A program made the translations under genes and the position numbers. This document shows, piece by piece, positions 61,143 to 64,000 of a stretch of 64,000 nt of DNA (its first letter is position 1; each line of letters opens with the position of its first letter). The notes under the pieces are model-generated. The model worked only from the letters and a program-made list of their open reading frames with translations. It did no database searches and had not been told where the DNA came from. Origin of the DNA: Microbacterium sp. SS28 (lineage in GTDB: Bacteria; Actinomycetota; Actinomycetes; Actinomycetales; Microbacteriaceae); assembly GCF_022761035.1 (NCBI RefSeq), contig NZ_JAKWJP010000005.1:320794-384793 (forward strand), in the 5' to 3' direction.

Positions 61143-62074
61143 CCGACGGTGCGACCGCCCCCGGAGCCGCCTTCCTCGTCGGACTCATCGGCGAAGGCAT
61201 CGCGGCGTCGCTCACCCCTCCGATGCACGAGGCGGAGGCACGGGAGCTCGGCCTCGAATACGAGTACCGCATCCTCGATCTGATCGAACTCGGCAGGCCG
61301 GCGGCCGAGGTGGGCGGGATCCTCGCCGAGGCCCGATCGGCCGGGTTCTCCGCCCTGAACATCACCCACCCCTGCAAGCAGCTGGTCCTGGATGTCGTCG
61401 ACGATCTCCACACGGACGCCGCACATCTCCGAGCCGTCAACCTCGTCGTGTTCGAAGGCGAGAGAATGGTGGGCTACAACACCGACTGGATGGGCTTCCG
61501 CGATGGTCTGATTGCGGGGCTGCCCGAGGCCTCGTTCAGACGCGTCGTCCAGATCGGCTGCGGAGGAGCCGGCGCCGCCACCGCGTACGCCCTGCTCACG
61601 CACGGGACAGAGCAGCTCGAGCTATCCGACTCCGATGAGACGCGCGCGGCGGACCTCGCCGCACGGATGCGCTCACTCTTCCCGAGTCGGCGCATCCACA
61701 TACTCGAGCAGACGGACCTCGCAGGCGCGATCTCGCTGGCGAACGGCGTCGTCCATGCGACGCCGATGGGGATGCTCAACCATCCGGGCGTCGCGTTCGA
61801 TCCGGCCCTGCTCGCCGAGGACGCGTGGGTATCCGACGTCGTCTACCGCCCGCTCGAGACCGAGCTCCTCCGCCGCGCAGCAGCGCTGGGCCACCCTGCT
61901 CTGGACGGAGGCCGCATGGCTGTCGGCCAGGCATGCGCTAGTCTCCGCATCATCACAGGCATCTCGCCCGATGGCGAGCGGATGCAGCGACACTTCCGCG
62001 CGCTCATCGCCGCCGAGGAGCGCGCGGAAGCGGAGGGAGCCAGCCGTGAGCGATCGCACGACCGAGGTGCATGA
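61139..62074 (+). CDS. Quinate/shikimate dehydrogenase (AroE/QsuD-like)
   Basis: 311 residues. The substrate domain carries SLTPPMHEAE (Ser24, Thr26), NITHPCKQLVLDVVDDLH with catalytic Lys80, and VGYNTDWMGF with Asp116. The cofactor loop is QIGCGGAGAATAYAL, and after the second strand comes LSDSDETRAADLA, with acidic residues where NADP enzymes carry NRT-like basic residues. NAD use, hence a catabolic role, is therefore likely. It would oxidise shikimate or quinate and feed the dehydratase encoded upstream. The start overlaps the Dabb stop. Confidence 0.9.
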   Translation: MTDGATAPGAAFLVGLIGEGIAASLTPPMHEAEARELGLEYEYRILDLIELGRPAAEVGGILAEARSAGFSALNITHPCKQLVLDVVDDLHTDAAHLRAVNLVVFEGERMVGYNTDWMGFRDGLIAGLPEASFRRVVQIGCGGAGAATAYALLTHGTEQLELSDSDETRAADLAARMRSLFPSRRIHILEQTDLAGAISLANGVVHATPMGMLNHPGVAFDPALLAEDAWVSDVVYRPLETELLRRAAALGHPALDGGRMAVGQACASLRIITGISPDGERMQRHFRALIAAEERAEAEGASRERSHDRGA

Positions 62075-62714
62075 CGGCCAGCTGACCGATCGCGCGGCAC
62101 GCACGCGAGACGAGATCCTCGAAGTCGCCATCGAGGAGTTCGCGGCGAACGGCTACACCGGCGCCCGAGTCGACGAGATCGCCGCCCGCACGCGCACGAC
62201 CAAGCGGATGATCTACTACTACTTCGGATCGAAGCAGGGCCTCTACCTCGCCGTGCTCGAGCTCGCCTACGCCCAGATCCGCCGCGTCGAACGCGGGGTC
62301 GACGTAGAGGAGCTCTCGCCCGATGAGGCCCTCCGCAAGATCGCCGAGGCGACCTACGACCACCACACGACGCACCAGGCCTTCATCCAGCTCGTCAGCA
62401 TCGAGAACATCCACCGCGCCGAGCATCTGCGTCAGTCGAAGACGATCCTGAACGAGAACGTCACGGCGATCACGCTGCTCGAAGAGGTCATCGCCCGCGG
62501 TGTGCGCGAGAACATCTTCCGCGACGACGTCGACGCGATCGACGTCCACATGATGATCAGCGCCTACGCGTGCTTCCATGTCGCCAACCGGCACACCTTC
62601 GCGGCGATCTTCGACCGCGACATGCTCGATGCGGCGCTGCAGGAGCGGCATCGTCGGCTCATCGGAGACATGATCGTCGCGACGATGACCGACGGTCGCG
62701 GGGGCCCGACGTGA
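62046..62714 (+). CDS. TetR-family regulator
   Basis: 222 residues from a GTG with GGAGGGA ~7 nt upstream, overlapping the dehydrogenase by 29 bp. The HTH is ARTRDEILEVAIEEFAANGY, TGARVDEIAARTRTTKRMIY YYFGSKQGLYLAVLE. The C-terminal domain is helical with VSIENIHRAEHLRQS and a TetR_C-like end. As last gene of the QuiC1-type operon it may control that operon, perhaps through the GTACTAGTTAGTAC repeat. It ends 25 bp from the convergent IclR gene. Confidence 0.9.
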   Translation: MSDRTTEVHDGQLTDRAARTRDEILEVAIEEFAANGYTGARVDEIAARTRTTKRMIYYYFGSKQGLYLAVLELAYAQIRRVERGVDVEELSPDEALRKIAEATYDHHTTHQAFIQLVSIENIHRAEHLRQSKTILNENVTAITLLEEVIARGVRENIFRDDVDAIDVHMMISAYACFHVANRHTFAAIFDRDMLDAALQERHRRLIGDMIVATMTDGRGGPT

Positions 62715-62739
62715 CGATCACGGCCTGACGGTCCGCTCG

Positions 62740-63486
62740 TCAGAGCCGCCGGGTGACCGCGACGGCCGCCGCGCGCACCTCGGGTGCCACGGCATCGACG
62801 TCGAAGCCGTCCGCGCACCCGGATGCCGAGATCGCCCCCACGAGCCTGCCCGTGGTCGTCAGGATCGGGCTCGCCACGCAGGACACACCCGGGAGCAGCT
62901 CTCGCATCGCGACGGCGAGCAGGCCTCTGCGGATGCCCGCTAGCTGACCGGCCAGCAATTCCCGGTCGGTGATCGTCGAGGGGGTCCACGACCGGAGCCC
63001 GTCTGCCGCCAGCGCATCGAGGTCGGTGGCGGGCGCGTGCGCAAGAACGGCCTTGCCGAGGGCTGTGGCGTGCATGGGGAGACGCCCACCGGTGCGAGCG
63101 GCCAGGGGCGCCCCCGGGCGCCCCCGCATGGCTGCGATGCAGACCAGCTCCTGGCCATCACGGATGGCGAGGTGCACCGACTCGTGAGTCCGGCTTCGGA
63201 GATTCGTCAGCACGGGCAAAGCTGCGAGCCTCAGCTCGTGGGGCGCCCGCGCGAGCTGTCCCATCTCGAAGAGCCGTAGGCCGAGCTGCACCCGCCTGCC
63301 GTCGCGCTCGAGGTACCGCTGCCGCACGAGAGTCGAGACCAGGCGCGAGACCGTGGACTTGGGCAGTCCCGAGCGCGCCGCCAGCTCGGAGATACCGAGG
63401 CCCCGATCGTCCTCGTCGAACGCCTCGAGGATCAACGTCATCCGGTCGAGGACGCCGAGCGCGTCATCCGTTCGCGGATCCGTCAT
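62740..63486 (-). CDS. IclR-family regulator, type A copy 2
   Basis: 248 residues. The HTH is LGISELAARSGLPKSTVSRL. The effector domain has GGRLPMHATALGKAVLAHAP and STITDRELLAGQLAGIRRGL. It resembles the type A protein at 57344-58108 and has the same relation to its neighbour: a type B IclR gene lies 3 nt upstream. The effector is unknown. Confidence 0.9.
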   Translation of the reverse strand: MTDPRTDDALGVLDRMTLILEAFDEDDRGLGISELAARSGLPKSTVSRLVSTLVRQRYLERDGRRVQLGLRLFEMGQLARAPHELRLAALPVLTNLRSRTHESVHLAIRDGQELVCIAAMRGRPGAPLAARTGGRLPMHATALGKAVLAHAPATDLDALAADGLRSWTPSTITDRELLAGQLAGIRRGLLAVAMRELLPGVSCVASPILTTTGRLVGAISASGCADGFDVDAVAPEVRAAAVAVTRRL

Positions 63487-63489
63487 CGA

Positions 63490-64000
63490 TCACGCAACCT
63501 GCAGAGCCAGCCGATTCGTGACGGCGAGCGCGGCATGGCGGACGAGCGGCGCGATTCGATCCGGGTCCATGTCCGAGACCGGACCCGCCACCGAGATTGC
63601 CGCGACCGGCAGCCGCTCGGCCGAGAGGATCGGGCTTGCGACACCCACCACGCCGGGAAACGTGACGCAGTGGTCGACCGCGATCGCGTCGTGCCGGACG
63701 CTCGCGAGCTCGCGCTCGAGCCGGTGACGGGCCGTGACGTCGAGCCGCATCAGGACGGGGTCGAGCACCGTCTCATCTCTCGTGAATGCCAGCACGGCCT
63801 TGCCAAGTGCAGTGGTCGCCGAAGGCACCCGCATCCCCGCGCGCGAGGGGACTGGCCGCAGGCGTCCGCGCACGGAGAGGACCGAGAGCATCTCACCACC
63901 CTCCTGGACCGCGAGGTTGAGATGCTCGCCCGTGGCATTGAACAGCTCGGCGAGGACAGGAAGCGCGGCAACGGTCAGACGCCGAGGAGTCGTCGCTCGC
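63490..64000 (-). CDS. IclR-family regulator, type B copy 2, N-terminus beyond window
   Basis: The last ~169 residues are present; the HTH lies past the right edge. The visible part runs TPRRLTVAALPVLAELFNAT, RLRPVPSRAGMRVPSATTAL GKAVLAF and ISVAGPVSDMDPDRIAPLVR, very like the type B protein at 58112-58861. It is the upstream member of the second type A/type B pair. Confidence 0.87.
   Translation of the reverse strand, partial: RATTPRRLTVAALPVLAELFNATGEHLNLAVQEGGEMLSVLSVRGRLRPVPSRAGMRVPSATTALGKAVLAFTRDETVLDPVLMRLDVTARHRLERELASVRHDAIAVDHCVTFPGVVGVASPILSAERLPVAAISVAGPVSDMDPDRIAPLVRHAALAVTNRLALQVA

Noticed and set aside
1..64000. CRISPR arrays, insertion sequences, prophage genes, toxin-antitoxin pairs
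   Set aside because: I looked for regularly spaced repeats, transposase/integrase motifs and small toxin-like pairs and found none that hold up.

Overview
The window is 64 kb of very GC-rich actinobacterial chromosome, most like Microbacterium or a close relative in the Microbacteriaceae. This rests on codon use, the protein families (DUF222/HNH endonuclease, DUF4097 protein, sensor-type histidine kinases, LacI-controlled glycoside clusters), leaderless TAnnnT promoters and the constant recurrence of the word GGATGCCGC/GCGGCATCC. I see no prophage, insertion sequence, CRISPR array or rRNA operon. There is one tRNA, tRNA-Ser(CGA).

Layout. 0-2.4 kb: end of a dimethylargininase-type gene, a zinc-free MDR oxidoreductase and a small XRE regulator/membrane protein pair behind a promoter with two related 18-bp operator-like sites. 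2.4-9.6 kb: an arabinan/arabinoside unit (secreted GH43, intracellular GH51, binding protein plus two permeases, LacI regulator with operators). 9.6-11.3 kb: a Ser/His (SipW-type) signal peptidase carrying a CBM2-like tail, paired with a TasA-like surface protein. 11.4-22.5 kb: housekeeping and mixed genes (PutA, thioesterase, HNH endonuclease, rifampin ADP-ribosyltransferase Arr, GNAT, a two-component system with a DUF4097 protein). 22.8-27.4 kb: levansucrase, GH32 levanase/inulinase-type enzyme and a LacI regulator. 27.4-32.9 kb: a dikinase-like protein opposite a tyrosinase, a HEAT-repeat protein and a HEAT-SCO fusion. 33-34 kb: CofD of F420 biosynthesis. 34.1-40.0 kb: a rhamnose-type ABC importer with its LacI regulator.

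40.8-64 kb is a catabolic island and the most interesting part. It encodes two 3-dehydroshikimate-dehydratase/HPPD-like (QuiC1-type) proteins, a shikimate/quinate dehydrogenase, a divergent type II dehydroquinase, a TRAP transporter (DctP, DctQ, DctM), a secreted PQQ-dehydrogenase/cupredoxin fusion, a fumarate-reductase-like flavoprotein, a Gfo/Idh/MocA oxidoreductase, a Dabb protein, a TetR regulator and four IclR regulators. One QuiC1-type protein carries an extra third TIM-barrel domain. It sits in an overlapping operon with a ThDP enzyme, a short citrate-synthase-like/citryl-CoA-lyase-like protein and an acylating aldehyde dehydrogenase. I know of no described pathway with this set. The classical logic (quinate/shikimate to dehydroquinate to dehydroshikimate to protocatechuate) explains only part of the genes. 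The operon at 40.8-47.7 kb is therefore my main candidate for an undescribed system. A shared motif close to GTTCCATTCGGCGAGAC occurs in the control regions of its operons, and the IclR genes form a duplicated two-gene module flanking the second QuiC1-type operon.
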